Source of the DNA: Lachnospiraceae bacterium
GTDB taxonomy: Bacteria > Bacillota > Clostridia > Lachnospirales > Lachnospiraceae
DNA length: 64,000 nucleotides
Reading direction: 5' to 3'
Assembly (NCBI GenBank): GCA_017440375.1
Contig: JAFSHK010000003.1
Coordinates: forward strand, 1-64,000
The notes below the pieces were generated by a model, which worked only from the letters and a program-made list of their open reading frames with translations, was not told where the DNA came from and ran no database searches. Numbering within the stretch: the first letter of the stretch is position 1; each line of letters opens with the position of its first letter. Both the position numbers and the translations under genes were made by a program. Shown piece by piece: positions 53,136 to 63,900 of this stretch.

Positions 53136-56100
53136 ATGAGAAAAAGCGGGAATAAAAAAAATAGAAGATATTATTATGAGATAGATGAATTTGAAGATAT
53201 CGATGATATTGAAGATATTGAAGAGGAAGAGATTGACGAAGAAGAGCCGGAAGAGGAAATTGCGGAAGAATTTGTGAGCGGTGAAACATTGGAGTTTCTG
53301 AGTTTGGATGATGAAATAATAGAAGCCTATAATCGAGAAGTTCAGAAAAAGAAATCCTCACTCTTCAGAAAAAACAAAAAAGAAGTATATGAAGAAGATG
53401 ATTTAGAAGATGAGGACTGGGAAGAAGAGGAAGATTGGGAAGAAGACGATACTGATGATGAAATAGATGAGGAAGATATCGACGACGATGACGATATTGA
53501 TGATGAAGACATCGATGATGAGGAAGATGAAGAAGAGTATGAATACTATGAAGAGAGACATAGGGGTAATGTTTTTTCTCGTCTGGGTGATCATATTGTC
53601 AATATGAGTATGATGGACAGGGTAGTAACGTTGTTTGGTATTTTTATCGTTATGGCAGCGGTTGCGACAGGAAGTCTTTATATGAATGCAAGAATGTCTT
53701 CTAAAAATATCGAGGCATTTGCAGAAGTTGGCTCAGATATAAAAGAAATCGGTATTATTGGTGAAAGTGGTCTGATTGCTGTTTCCGATGCAGAATCTGC
53801 CAGAATGCTGCAGGTAGATGATATTCAGCAGGAAGAACTTGGCATAGAGGAAGAGGTAGATGACGGCATTATTGATGTGGCGATGAAGTTGACATCTATT
53901 CAGGCCGATATCAAGATAAAGTTTGTTAATAAAGATACCAATAAGTTAATCGGTGGTTTACCGTTTGAAGTAGAAGTCAGCGGTGATAACGGAAAAGAGT
54001 TTAACTTAAAGGATGAAGATAAAGACGGTATTATTTATCAGACAGGAGTCGAGGCAGGAACCTATACTATTAAAGTAGTTCCACTGGAAGGTGAAGAATA
54101 TAAAGATTATTTCTTGCCACTGCAGGCGGATACAGTAAAGGTTACAGAAACGATTACATACAAAGAAGTAGATGTTGCTGATGAAGTAAAAACAGAGGCA
54201 GAAGTCAATGTTGCAGTAGAGGATACAGCAAAACAGGATACGGTTGTGGAGTCTTCTTTGACCAATACGGTAGAATGGGTAGAATCTACGAAATCAGGAC
54301 AGGATTCGGATGCTAATTATCAGGAAATTCCGAAATCAGATATTTTAGATCCGTCAACTACCGGAAAAGCAAGCGGTTTTATGAAGCTTGTAGAGGACAG
54401 TGGTACTGGAGATGGCAGTACGGATACCGGCAATAGTGGCACCGGCGATGGCAATACAGATTCGGGAGACGGAAGTCAGAGTGGCAGTACCGGAGATGGT
54501 AGTGGAAGCCAAGACGGCAATAGCGGTACCGGAGACAGTAGTGGAAGCCAAGATGGTAACAGCAGTACCGGAGATGGTAGTGGAAGTCAGGGAGGCAACA
54601 GCGGTACCGGAGGCAGTAGTGGAAGTCAGGATGGCAATAGTGGAACGACTACGCCGGCACAACCAACTAATCAGGAAAAACTGGCTGCTTTATCCCCTTC
54701 GTTAAATAGTTCTTCCATCGGATTGAAGAAAGGGGGAACAGCAACCCTTTCGGTTGGTGTGAAAACGAGTGCTTATTCTTATTCCGTGGAATGGAATAGT
54801 AATAATACGTCTGTTGCAACCGTAAACAATGGTACGATTACAGCGCAGGGAACCGGTAGCGCAGTAATTTCAGCGATTGTGAAAGTGGGAGATGCGTCCA
54901 CAACTTTAAATTGTTCGGTATCAGTTGCAGATAACGCGCCGACTTATACCATTAAGAATATTTCGGGAAGTGGCTCTGTTCAGGTCGGAAAGAACGGAAG
55001 CGTAAAAGCAGAAACAAATCCGGCGGGTGGTGCTATTACATGGACGAGCAGTAATCCGAACGTAGTTAAGGTGGATAATAATGGTACACTGACAGGTGTG
55101 TCAGTTGGTAGCGCGACGATTACTGCTACATGTGGAACTTCTTCGGGAACATGGAATGTAACAGTTATTGATGCAGCAACCGGAGTGACAATATCCGGAA
55201 GCGGTACCATTCAGGTTGGCAAAACCGGTACGGTTATTGGTAAGACAACACCGGAAGGTGGTAAAATTACATGGTCAAGTGATAATGAGAAGATTGTTAA
55301 AGTAGATAGTAATGGTACAATGACAGGTGTGTCAGTTGGTACGGCAAATATTATTGGTACTTGTGGCAATGCCAAAGGAACATGGAAAGTTACGGTTATT
55401 GAGAAGTACACAGCACTTACCATATCCGGCAGTGGTTCTATCAAAGTAGGAAAGACCGGTACGGTTGTTGGTAAAACAACACCGGCAGGCGGTACAATTA
55501 CTTGGACAAGTGATAATGAAAAGATTGTTAAAGTAGACAGTAATGGTACAATGACAGGTGTGGCAGCAGGAACAGCAACTATTACAGGAACCTGTGGAGA
55601 TGCCAAAGGAACATGGAAGGTTACTGTTCTTAGCGATGCATCTAATGACACCAAGAGTAAGCTGAAAGATAAAAACGGCAGACAAATTTATATTAAGGAT
55701 GCAAGCGGCAAATATATAGAAGCAACTTATGCAGACTACTATAAGGATATTAAATTCTATCTTCAGAAAACCGATGCTGTCTTTGCTTACACCGGATGGC
55801 AGACAATTGACGGTTATACATATTTCTTTGATAAAAACGGAAATAAGGTAACCGGAGAACAGGTTATTCAGGGAGCAAAATATTCCTTCGGAAGCGACGG
55901 AAGATTATCGGCAGGCTCCGGTACGCTCGGTATTGACGTTTCAAAATGGAATGGAAGTATCGACTGGAACGCGGTTAAAAATTCGGGTGTATCCTATGTT
56001 ATCATTCGATGCGGTTATCGAGGTTCGTCTACCGGTGCATTGATTGAGGATCCTAAGTTTAAGAGCAATATTCAAGGGGCAAAGGCAGCAGGCTTAAAAG

Positions 56101-56516
56101 TCGGTGTATATTTCTTTAGTCAGGCTGTGAATGAAGTAGAAGCAGTAGAAGAGGCATCCATGACACTCAATCTGATTAAAGGTTATGGACTTGATTATCC
56201 GGTATTCTTAGATGTGGAAGCCAGCGGCGGACGTGGTGATGCTGTGGATGTTTCTACCAGAACAGCCGTATGTAAAGCGTTCTGTGCAACCATACAGAAC
56301 TCCGGTTATTCGGCAGGCATTTATGCGAACAAAACATGGTTTACATCCTATATGAATACGAGTAGTCTGACCGGTTATAAGTTATGGCTTGCGCAGTATG
56401 CAAGTGCACCAACTTATACGGCAACCAGATATGATATGTGGCAGTATTCTTCCAAAGGCTCTGTAAGCGGAATCAGTGGTAATGTCGATATGAATATCAG
56501 CTACATGAGTTATTAG
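53136..56516 (+). CDS. Membrane-anchored GH25 lysozyme with acidic cytoplasmic tail and Ig-like repeats
   Basis: 1126 residues. An extremely Asp/Glu-rich cytoplasmic region (15-140) precedes one membrane helix (163-183), so the rest is outside. There follow a beta domain with SIQADIKIKFVNKDT (about 250-345), a Gly/Ser/Asp tandem-repeat linker (422-505), one diverged and three near-identical Big_2-type Ig repeats (about 514-832), and a cell-wall-binding-like repeat with GWQTIDGYTYFFDKNGNKVTG. The C-terminal GH25 domain (930-1126) has GIDVSKWNG (D934) and FLDVEASG (D1026, E1028). GH25 enzymes cut peptidoglycan at MurNAc. The anchoring and repeats suggest a wall-spanning remodelling enzyme, perhaps making room for glycan export. 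A perfect -10 box lies upstream. Confidence 0.93.
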   Translation: MRKSGNKKNRRYYYEIDEFEDIDDIEDIEEEEIDEEEPEEEIAEEFVSGETLEFLSLDDEIIEAYNREVQKKKSSLFRKNKKEVYEEDDLEDEDWEEEEDWEEDDTDDEIDEEDIDDDDDIDDEDIDDEEDEEEYEYYEERHRGNVFSRLGDHIVNMSMMDRVVTLFGIFIVMAAVATGSLYMNARMSSKNIEAFAEVGSDIKEIGIIGESGLIAVSDAESARMLQVDDIQQEELGIEEEVDDGIIDVAMKLTSIQADIKIKFVNKDTNKLIGGLPFEVEVSGDNGKEFNLKDEDKDGIIYQTGVEAGTYTIKVVPLEGEEYKDYFLPLQADTVKVTETITYKEVDVADEVKTEAEVNVAVEDTAKQDTVVESSLTNTVEWVESTKSGQDSDANYQEIPKSDILDPSTTGKASGFMKLVEDSGTGDGSTDTGNSGTGDGNTDSGDGSQSGSTGDGSGSQDGNSGTGDSSGSQDGNSSTGDGSGSQGGNSGTGGSSGSQDGNSGTTTPAQPTNQEKLAALSPSLNSSSIGLKKGGTATLSVGVKTSAYSYSVEWNSNNTSVATVNNGTITAQGTGSAVISAIVKVGDASTTLNCSVSVADNAPTYTIKNISGSGSVQVGKNGSVKAETNPAGGAITWTSSNPNVVKVDNNGTLTGVSVGSATITATCGTSSGTWNVTVIDAATGVTISGSGTIQVGKTGTVIGKTTPEGGKITWSSDNEKIVKVDSNGTMTGVSVGTANIIGTCGNAKGTWKVTVIEKYTALTISGSGSIKVGKTGTVVGKTTPAGGTITWTSDNEKIVKVDSNGTMTGVAAGTATITGTCGDAKGTWKVTVLSDASNDTKSKLKDKNGRQIYIKDASGKYIEATYADYYKDIKFYLQKTDAVFAYTGWQTIDGYTYFFDKNGNKVTGEQVIQGAKYSFGSDGRLSAGSGTLGIDVSKWNGSIDWNAVKNSGVSYVIIRCGYRGSSTGALIEDPKFKSNIQGAKAAGLKVGVYFFSQAVNEVEAVEEASMTLNLIKGYGLDYPVFLDVEASGGRGDAVDVSTRTAVCKAFCATIQNSGYSAGIYANKTWFTSYMNTSSLTGYKLWLAQYASAPTYTATRYDMWQYSSKGSVSGISGNVDMNISYMSY
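54487..54649 (+). repeat. Gly/Ser/Asp coding tandem repeat in the GH25 linker
   Basis: Units of about 36-39 bases encode variations of GDGSGSQDGNSGT, at least four in tandem with synonymous and Gly/Asp substitutions. Length variation between strains would be expected. Confidence 0.8.
54950..55630 (+). repeat. Three tandem Big_2-type Ig repeats, about 230 bp each
   Basis: Each unit encodes ISGSG..QVGK, then TP.GG.ITW.SDNEK.VKVD.NGT.TGV and ends GTWKVTV. The second and third (55186-55395, 55417-55630) are nearly identical in DNA, suggesting recent duplication or recombination. Confidence 0.85.
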
Positions 56517-56625
56517 GAAAAATCTTGCAATTAGGAAGTTTTTTTGCTAATATTTGCTAATAATAGGATAGTGAGTTATTTCGTATTTTGTAGAATAAAT
56601 TAAGATAAAAGGGAGGTTACGGGAA

Positions 56626-57708
56626 ATGAGAACATATCTTGTAACAGGTGGTGCCGGATTTATCGGTTCCAATTATATTCATTACATGTTTAAGAAATAT
56701 GGAGATGAAATCAGAATTATTAACGTAGATGCTTTGACATATGCTGGAAATCTGGAGAATCTGAAAGCGGTTGAAGAGAGAGAAAATTACACATTTGTAA
56801 AAGCAGATATCTGTGATAAAGACGCAATCAGCAAGATTTTTGCAGAAAATGATATTGACAGGGTGGTACATTTTGCGGCTGAAAGCCATGTAGACAGAAG
56901 TATTAAGAACCCGGAGGTTTTTGTACAGACAAATGTACTTGGTACAGCAGTTATGCTTAATTGTGCAAAAGCAGCATGGGAATTACCGGATGGTACATTT
57001 AAAGAAGGTAAAAAATTTCTTCATGTTTCAACAGATGAGGTGTATGGTTCTTTGGAAGAGGATGGTGGTTACTTCTATGAAACAACACCATATGCTCCAC
57101 ACAGTCCATATTCTGCCAGTAAAGCAAGCTCTGATATGTTGGTAAAAGCATATATGGATACTTATAAGTTCCCTGCGAATATTACAAACTGTTCCAATAA
57201 CTACGGACCTTATCAGTTCCCGGAGAAATTGATTCCGCTGATTATCAATAATGCGCTTCAAGGCAAAAAACTTCCGGTTTACGGTGATGGTAAGAATGTT
57301 CGTGACTGGTTGTATGTAGAAGACCATGCAAAAGCAATTGACATGGTACAGGAAAAAGGACGATTGTTTGAAACCTACAATGTAGGTGGACATAACGAGA
57401 AGCAGAATATTGAAATCATTCATATTATTTTGGATACTTTACAGGAAATGTTAGCGGATGATGATCCGAGAAAAGCACTTGTCAGCAAGGATTTAATTAC
57501 TTACGTTGAAGATAGAAAAGGACATGACAGAAGATACGCGATTGCACCGGACAAGATTAAAGCTGAAATCGGATGGGAACCAGAGACCATGTTCAAAGAA
57601 GGCATTAAGCGTACTATTCAATGGTTCTTTGAAAGTGAAGACTGGATGAAAAATGTAACAAGTGGTGACTATCAGAAATATTATGAAGATATGTATCGAG
57701 ATAAATAA
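56626..57708 (+). CDS. rfbB: dTDP-glucose 4,6-dehydratase
   Basis: 360 residues, extended SDR. NAD motif TGGAGFIGSNYIHYM, HFAAESHVDRSI, the catalytic STDEVYGSL and YSASKASSDML (Y-x3-K), and NCSNNYGPYQFPEKLIPL are all hallmarks of RmlB. The insertion between STDEVYG and YSASK is longer than in Escherichia RmlB, as in many Firmicutes. It makes dTDP-4-keto-6-deoxyglucose, precursor of rhamnose and other deoxysugars. No rmlA, rmlC or rmlD is next to it; the following SDR may use the product. Ribosome site GGGAGG. Confidence 0.95.
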   Translation: MRTYLVTGGAGFIGSNYIHYMFKKYGDEIRIINVDALTYAGNLENLKAVEERENYTFVKADICDKDAISKIFAENDIDRVVHFAAESHVDRSIKNPEVFVQTNVLGTAVMLNCAKAAWELPDGTFKEGKKFLHVSTDEVYGSLEEDGGYFYETTPYAPHSPYSASKASSDMLVKAYMDTYKFPANITNCSNNYGPYQFPEKLIPLIINNALQGKKLPVYGDGKNVRDWLYVEDHAKAIDMVQEKGRLFETYNVGGHNEKQNIEIIHIILDTLQEMLADDDPRKALVSKDLITYVEDRKGHDRRYAIAPDKIKAEIGWEPETMFKEGIKRTIQWFFESEDWMKNVTSGDYQKYYEDMYRDK

Positions 57709-57717
57709 GTAATTGTG

Positions 57718-57762
57718 AAACACCAGAAGTATGTCCGGTCTGAGGAGATACTTTTGGTGTTT
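57718..57762 (+). terminator. Rho-independent terminator after rfbB
   Basis: AAACACCAGAAGTAT (57718-57732) pairs with ATACTTTTGGTGTTT (57748-57762), allowing one G-T pair, 15-base loop, T-rich end. Confidence 0.8.
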
Positions 57763-57848
57763 GTTTATATGATAAGAAAGTGCTTGCAGATAGAGAGGAA
57801 GACAAGGCATTTAGTGCGCAAAAGGCATGCGCAGAAATGAGGATTTGT

Positions 57849-58865
57849 ATGAAAAGAGTTGTGATATCCGGACCGACGGGTGCAATCGGAATGGCATTAA
57901 TTGAAAAATGTATGGAAGAAAAAACAGAAGTGTTAGCAATCTGTCATAAAGGTTCTGCAAGAATCAAAAACATTCCTGTTTCGCCGTTTGTAACGGTTTT
58001 GGAAGCAGATTTGTCGGACTATAAAAATTTGTATTGTGGTTTGTGCGAAAACAAGGAAGAAAGAGCACAGGAAGAAAAAGCGAACTATGATGTTTTTTAT
58101 CATTTTGCTTGGAACGGAACAGTTGGTGATGCCAGAAACGATATGCATTTGCAGACAAATAACATAGCCTGTACAATGGATGCGGTAGAGTTAGCACAAC
58201 GTTTGGGATGTCATACTTTTATTGGCGCGGGTTCACAGGCGGAGTATGGCAGGGCAGAAGGAAAATTAACACCGGATATGCCGACCAGACCGGAAAGCGG
58301 ATATGGTATGGCAAAATTATGCGCAGGACAGATGAGTCGTGTGGTTTGTGAAAAAATGCATATGAAGCATATATGGACGAGAATTCTGAGTGTTTATGGT
58401 CCGTATGATGGTGCGGGAAGTATGGTTATGAGTGCGGTGAAGAAGTTTTGGAATAATGAGCAGGCAGCTTTTACACCGGGAGAACAGATGTGGGATTATC
58501 TGTACAGCAGAGATGCTGCCGACATTTTTTATGCACTTGGAGAAAAAGGGGTACATGGTGCGGTATACTGTGTAGGAAGTGGACAAGCAAGTATGCTGAA
58601 GGAGTATATTAAAGATATTTATAGTGTGATAGAAGATTTTCGGCAGTCGGGAGACGAAGAGAAGCAAGAAGAGGCTTCGTTAAACAAGCAGATGCCGGAA
58701 TGGGAAAATGAATTGGAAGAACGATTGGGAATCGGTCTTGTTCCGTATGCGGAGAAGCAGGTGATGTATTTGTGCGCAGATACTACACTTTTAGAGCAAC
58801 ATATAGGCAAAATACCACATACGGATTTTCGGCAGGGAATTCGGAGTATTCTACGCGTTCACTAA
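57849..58865 (+). CDS. NAD-dependent epimerase/dehydratase (SDR)
   Basis: Start at ATG 57849 behind AAATGAGGATTTGT; codons back to 57780 come from the leader. 338 residues. NAD motif VVISGPTGAIGMAL, catalytic GAGSQAEYG and SGYGMAKLCAG (Y-x3-K), and SVYGPYDGAGSM. A Glu-rich insert (about 262-285) interrupts the C-terminal part. This resembles sugar-nucleotide reductases or epimerases of the CDP-paratose/dTDP-deoxysugar type, and its position after rfbB suggests it acts on a 4-keto-6-deoxysugar. Not certain enough for a gene name. The leader is shared with the GT4 gene at 13429. Confidence 0.82.
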   Translation: MKRVVISGPTGAIGMALIEKCMEEKTEVLAICHKGSARIKNIPVSPFVTVLEADLSDYKNLYCGLCENKEERAQEEKANYDVFYHFAWNGTVGDARNDMHLQTNNIACTMDAVELAQRLGCHTFIGAGSQAEYGRAEGKLTPDMPTRPESGYGMAKLCAGQMSRVVCEKMHMKHIWTRILSVYGPYDGAGSMVMSAVKKFWNNEQAAFTPGEQMWDYLYSRDAADIFYALGEKGVHGAVYCVGSGQASMLKEYIKDIYSVIEDFRQSGDEEKQEEASLNKQMPEWENELEERLGIGLVPYAEKQVMYLCADTTLLEQHIGKIPHTDFRQGIRSILRVH

Positions 58866-58932
58866 TTCTACTGCATTTGCACAAAGACGATAAGAATATA
58901 GTATGTTCTAGAAATAAAAGGATATGGCGATT

Positions 58933-60972
58933 ATGAGAGATACGAAAGTTAAAAAAAATCAGAGATTAAGAAAAGCCAGAGTATGGCCATCTATTATCAT
59001 GTTTATTGGTTTCTTGGTATTATGTTTGAGCATGATAGCAATCTTTGTTGAGATGTTTGCGACCTATATAGTTGGAATGAGGCTTGCGCAAATGTATGAG
59101 GATACGAGGGATAAAAGTGAAATTTTCAATGTTCTTATGAAGAATGAAGGAACCGTAGAGGGCGCAGTTATTCAAATGGATAAATATTTGATAGAAGATA
59201 GTGCTGTTTGTATCGTTAATCGTGAAAAAGAACAAGTGGCAATAAATGGTGATTCAGAACCGAATTTTGAATATTATCTGGAAATTCCCATGCTTGGTGG
59301 GATGAAAATTATTGGGGATACAACGTGGGAATCCGGAGTGAATAGAGTGATTGGAATTCGGATGGATGAAATTTTCGAAGGAGCTTTCGTAACAGTAAGT
59401 GATTATGAGATGGAGAATTCCAGCTGGTTACAGGAAGCAATTGTAAATCAGAGGGTCTGGCTGGCAGTGCCTTGCAGGGACAGTCAGGAAGAGTATATGC
59501 TATGTGTTAGGTATACGTTACAGATTCTGAGACAGGATATTCTTTATGTGAGTCTTTTTGGGATATTTATGTTTTTGGTATTGTTAATCCCTATCGTTTT
59601 ATTGTTTATAAACACGGTTAAAGAAGTTATTACACAGCGAAAGATGGTAAGATTGTTCTATTTGGACAATGTGACAGATGGGAAAAACTGGATGTACTTC
59701 CAAAGTCATGCTTCACGTATTGTTAATCAATATTATAATAGCAAAAAAACATATGCTGTTGTTAACTTACACTTGGAGAGATATACAAATTACTGTGCTT
59801 GTCATGGTGTTGAGGCTGGAGAAGAATTGTTAGGGGCGGTAGATGGTTTTTTAAAAGCGCGCATGAATAGAGGAGAGATTTTTGCCCGTTATGAAGGAGC
59901 TGACTTTGGCTTGCTGCTTTGCTGCGAGGAAGAGAATATGCAGGCCAATATGATGTACATACAGAAACGATTGTGTTCTTTGTTGGCAGAACTGACAGGG
60001 TTAAAAGCGAATCAGAAAATTAATTTTTATGCAGGCATCTACATGATATTTCCGGATATGGAAGGGAATAGGAAGAAAATTAGAAAAAGTATTGATATTG
60101 ATCAATGCTATAGTTATGCCAGAACAGCAAAGGATAGTACAAAATGTCATGAAGGAAATAGAATCTCATTTTTTGACCAAGAGATGTTGCAGCAGCAGAT
60201 GTGGGAACGAAAGGTAGAAAATACCATGGAAACAGCGCTAAACAACGAAGAATTCCAAGTATATCTACAACCCAAATGTAGTCCGTTAGATGGAAAAGTG
60301 TTGGGGGCAGAGGCCCTTGTGCGTTGGATTAATCCGACAGAAGGATGTATTGAGCCAGAGCGATTTATTTCCATTTTTGAGGACAATGGTTTTATTACAA
60401 AGCTTGATGAGTATATGATTTCTCGTGTGGCGAAACAACAGGCAGAATGGACGATTCAGGGGAAAAAGCTGGTGCCGATATCGGTTAATGTGTCAAGAGC
60501 TCATGTTATGCAGGAAGGATTTGCAGAGAAGCTGTGTCAATTAGTAGATGCCTATGGACCAAGTCATGAACTTGTTGAAATAGAAATAACAGAAAGTGCT
60601 TTCTTTGATGATAAGGATATCCTGGTAGAAAACGTAAGAAAGTTAAAAGGGTATGGTTTCAAAGTGGCCATGGATGATTTTGGTGCCGGGTATTCCTCTT
60701 TGAATTCTTTAAAAGACATTCCACTGGATGAACTAAAATTGGATCGAGAATTTTTTGCGGGAAATGATGAGGATGGCAGGGCATCCATTGTTGTACATGA
60801 GATAATTCGACTTGCTAAGAATTTGGGGATGCGTGTTGCTGCAGAAGGTGTTGAAAAAAGGGAACAGGTAGATTTTTTGGCAAGGAATGGATGTGACACA
60901 ATTCAAGGTTTTTATTTTGCAGAACCAATGTCGATTAGTGATTTTGTAGAAAAAATGGAGAACGAGGTATAA
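58933..60972 (+). CDS. Membrane EAL-domain protein with degenerate GGDEF domain
   Basis: ATG 58933 is preferred by ribosome spacing; ATG 58924 is the alternative. 679 residues. Two membrane helices (about 17-43 and 200-225) enclose an extracytoplasmic sensor domain. A GGDEF-like domain (about 245-410) has YEGADF in place of GGDEF, so cyclase activity is unlikely. The EAL domain (about 428-679) is intact: GAEALVRW, EITESAF, MDDFGAGYSSL, DELKLDREFF and AAEGVEKREQ. It should hydrolyse cyclic di-GMP. It overlaps the next kinase gene by one base (TAATG), pointing to a shared role in controlling surface glycan or sessile growth. Confidence 0.92.
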   Translation: MRDTKVKKNQRLRKARVWPSIIMFIGFLVLCLSMIAIFVEMFATYIVGMRLAQMYEDTRDKSEIFNVLMKNEGTVEGAVIQMDKYLIEDSAVCIVNREKEQVAINGDSEPNFEYYLEIPMLGGMKIIGDTTWESGVNRVIGIRMDEIFEGAFVTVSDYEMENSSWLQEAIVNQRVWLAVPCRDSQEEYMLCVRYTLQILRQDILYVSLFGIFMFLVLLIPIVLLFINTVKEVITQRKMVRLFYLDNVTDGKNWMYFQSHASRIVNQYYNSKKTYAVVNLHLERYTNYCACHGVEAGEELLGAVDGFLKARMNRGEIFARYEGADFGLLLCCEEENMQANMMYIQKRLCSLLAELTGLKANQKINFYAGIYMIFPDMEGNRKKIRKSIDIDQCYSYARTAKDSTKCHEGNRISFFDQEMLQQQMWERKVENTMETALNNEEFQVYLQPKCSPLDGKVLGAEALVRWINPTEGCIEPERFISIFEDNGFITKLDEYMISRVAKQQAEWTIQGKKLVPISVNVSRAHVMQEGFAEKLCQLVDAYGPSHELVEIEITESAFFDDKDILVENVRKLKGYGFKVAMDDFGAGYSSLNSLKDIPLDELKLDREFFAGNDEDGRASIVVHEIIRLAKNLGMRVAAEGVEKREQVDFLARNGCDTIQGFYFAEPMSISDFVEKMENEV

Positions 60973-63900
60973 TGTATAATTTGGTTGTTGGATTGCAGTA
61001 TATCGGAATAGTGATTTTGTTCGCGGAAATATTTTATATTGTTCGGCAAAAGCCGTCTGCGCAACAGGTGCGTATGCTGCTAATGAATATTGCTTTGTTG
61101 ATTAATTTTGTGGGATATTTGTTTGAAATGCAGGCATCTACGCCGGAACAGGCATTGCAGGCGGTAAAGTTCATTTATCTGGGCAAACCTATTATTGTGC
61201 TGACTATGTTCCTGTTTGTGTTGGAGTACTGTAAGGTTAAGGTACCGGTGTGGTTAAGTAGTGTTCTTGCGTGTGTACATGCATTGATTACTTTCTTGGT
61301 AATGACTTGTGAACACCATGATTTATATTACAGCAGTATTGATTATACAAAGGAAGGATTATTCCCACATCTTATTTTGGGACATGGCCTAGCTTATTAT
61401 TTCTTTATGGGACTTCTTGGGATATATTTGATTATCATGGCAACCTTGTGCATTCGAAGATATAGAGTTGTCAAACATGAGACTGAAAAGAGGGGGATTC
61501 CCAAGATACTTTCGGTTGTTTTTATTATGTCATTCAGCCTTATCATATTTTTGACAGGAAAAACAGGTGGATATGATACGACTTTGTTTGCTTATTTGGT
61601 TTCGAATCTTATCTTGTTTATGGCATTATGTAAGGATAAAATTTTGGATGCAGTATTGATAGCAAAAGAAAAGGCGATAGATGAACAGGATGATGGTCTG
61701 ATTGTATTGGATGCAGAAAACTATCTCATTTATTATAACCAAAAAGCAAAAGAACTGTTTCCGTTTTCGGATGCATCAAAACATATGGCCATTATAGAAG
61801 AGTTGGATAATTGCATTTTACATAATAGAAATATTGAGCGCGAAAGAAGGGTTCATGAAGTATCAAGCCGTATGTTAATGCAGAAGCGGGTTTATCTTGG
61901 CAAGATGTATGTCTTAAATGATATTACAGAAAGTACTCGTTATGCGCAAAGTGCCAGGGAACAAACAGAGATTATGAAAGCCTTAAAGGAACAGGCAGAG
62001 GAAGCGAATAGGGCCAAATCCGCCTTTTTGTCGAATATGTCTCATGAAATCAGGACACCTATGAATGCCATTGTAGGAATGACGGAAATTTTGTTGAGAG
62101 ACAAACTATCGGCGCAACAAATGGGTTATTTGATGAATATTAAAAACTCTGGAAATGCACTTTTAAATATTATTAATGACATTCTGGATTTCTCAAAAAT
62201 TGAATCCGGAAAGCTGGAAATTGTAGAAGCAGAATATGATCCGGTGTCTGTATTGGGCGATCTTGGTATGATTTTTTTGAGCCGTATTGGGGAGAAGGAT
62301 GTAGAGCTTTTGTTTGATTTTGATGAGAAATTGCCGCGAAAGCTGTATGGAGATGCGCTTCGAATCAGGCAAATTATTATCAATATTGTAAACAATGCTA
62401 TAAAATTTACCGAGGAAGGATATGTGAAATTACAGGTTCGAGTTGGAACTGTGATGCGTGATGAGGTGGAAATTCTTGTATCGGTACAAGATACAGGCCA
62501 AGGCATTAAGGAAGAAGATTTAAAGAAGCTTTTTGGTTCTTTTCAGCAGGTGGATGTTAAGAAAAATCATGGTAAAGAAGGAACCGGTCTGGGACTTGCC
62601 ATATCCAAACAGCTTGTAGAGATGATGGGGGGAACCATTGGAGTTCGCAGTGTTTATGGAGAGGGAAGTGAGTTCTTTTTTCACATTCACCAGAAAATCT
62701 GTGATGACAAACCGGCAGTAGAAATTCACGATAAGGAAATGCAGAAGCATCTGCGTATCAGCGGATTTTTCAATGAGAAATATCTTTGGGATACATTGTC
62801 AGGGTTGGCAAAACAGTTTAATGTGAAGCTTATACCATATGAGCAATGGAAACAAACGGATGAGAAGGAACAACTGGATTACTTCTTTATGGATACGCTG
62901 GGAAGTGAAGAGATAGAGGAAGAAATAGAAGCAGAGCAGTGTTTAGATAAACTTGGCGAAATTTATATATTGCGTAATCCGATGTTGGAGGATTGCGGGG
63001 TAGAAGGTGTTAACTTGATTAATAAACCGCTCTTTACCATGAATTTCTGTCAGATTATTAATCATGAAACATTAGATTCCGGAATCGCTTCAGTGAGCCA
63101 GCAGAATTTTGTTGCACCGAGTGCTTCTGTTTTGATAGTGGACGATAATGAAATGAATCTGAAAGTAGCAATGGGCTTACTTGAGCCGTTGAAGATGAAA
63201 ATTGACACTGCTGACAGTGGTAAGCGTGCAATGAAAATGATTCAGCAGAAGCGATACGACTTGATTTTTATGGATCATATGATGCCTGTAATGGATGGCA
63301 TAGAGACCACAGAACGGATTCGGCAGTTGGAGGATGATTATTATCAGAAGGTACCTATTATTGCATTGTCTGCCAATGCAATGATAGATGCAAGAGAAAA
63401 ATTTAAAAATGCCGGTATGAATGATTTTGTGGCAAAGCCTATTGAGATGAAGGAAATTTGTAATTGTATCAGGAAATGGTTACCCGCAGAGTATATTCAG
63501 AGTGTGTTTGAAGATACCAAGGAAGCAGTCGAAGAGGTTGGAGAAGATTGTGATAATGTTGAGAATATCGAATTGCCCGGCATTGATAGGGAGGCCGGTA
63601 TTAAAGCATCCGGCAGTGCGAAGCTTTGGGTTAGTCTTTTGGGAGATTTCTATAAATTGATTGACATGAAATCGAACAAACTGGAAAAATGTCTGAATGA
63701 TGGCATGATAAGAGACTATACAATTGAAGTACACGCATTGAAAAATACAGCACGAATGATTGGAGCGTTGCAATTATCGGAATGGTTCTATCGTATGGAA
63801 CAGTGTGGAAATGCGCAGGATGTGGAAACCATTAGAAAAGAAACACCGGAGCTGTTATTGGAATATCGCAGTTTTAAAGAAGTTTTGCGTCCTTATGGAG

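Noticed and set aside
54487..55630. Possible CRISPR array from regularly spaced repeats
   Set aside because: Repeats are in-frame protein repeats (linker and Ig domains) inside one long gene, without unique spacers.
54354..55654. Several antisense frames over the GH25 repeats (Thr/Ser- and Val/Pro-rich)
   Set aside because: They are periodic only because the coding-strand repeats are periodic; no independent start signals.
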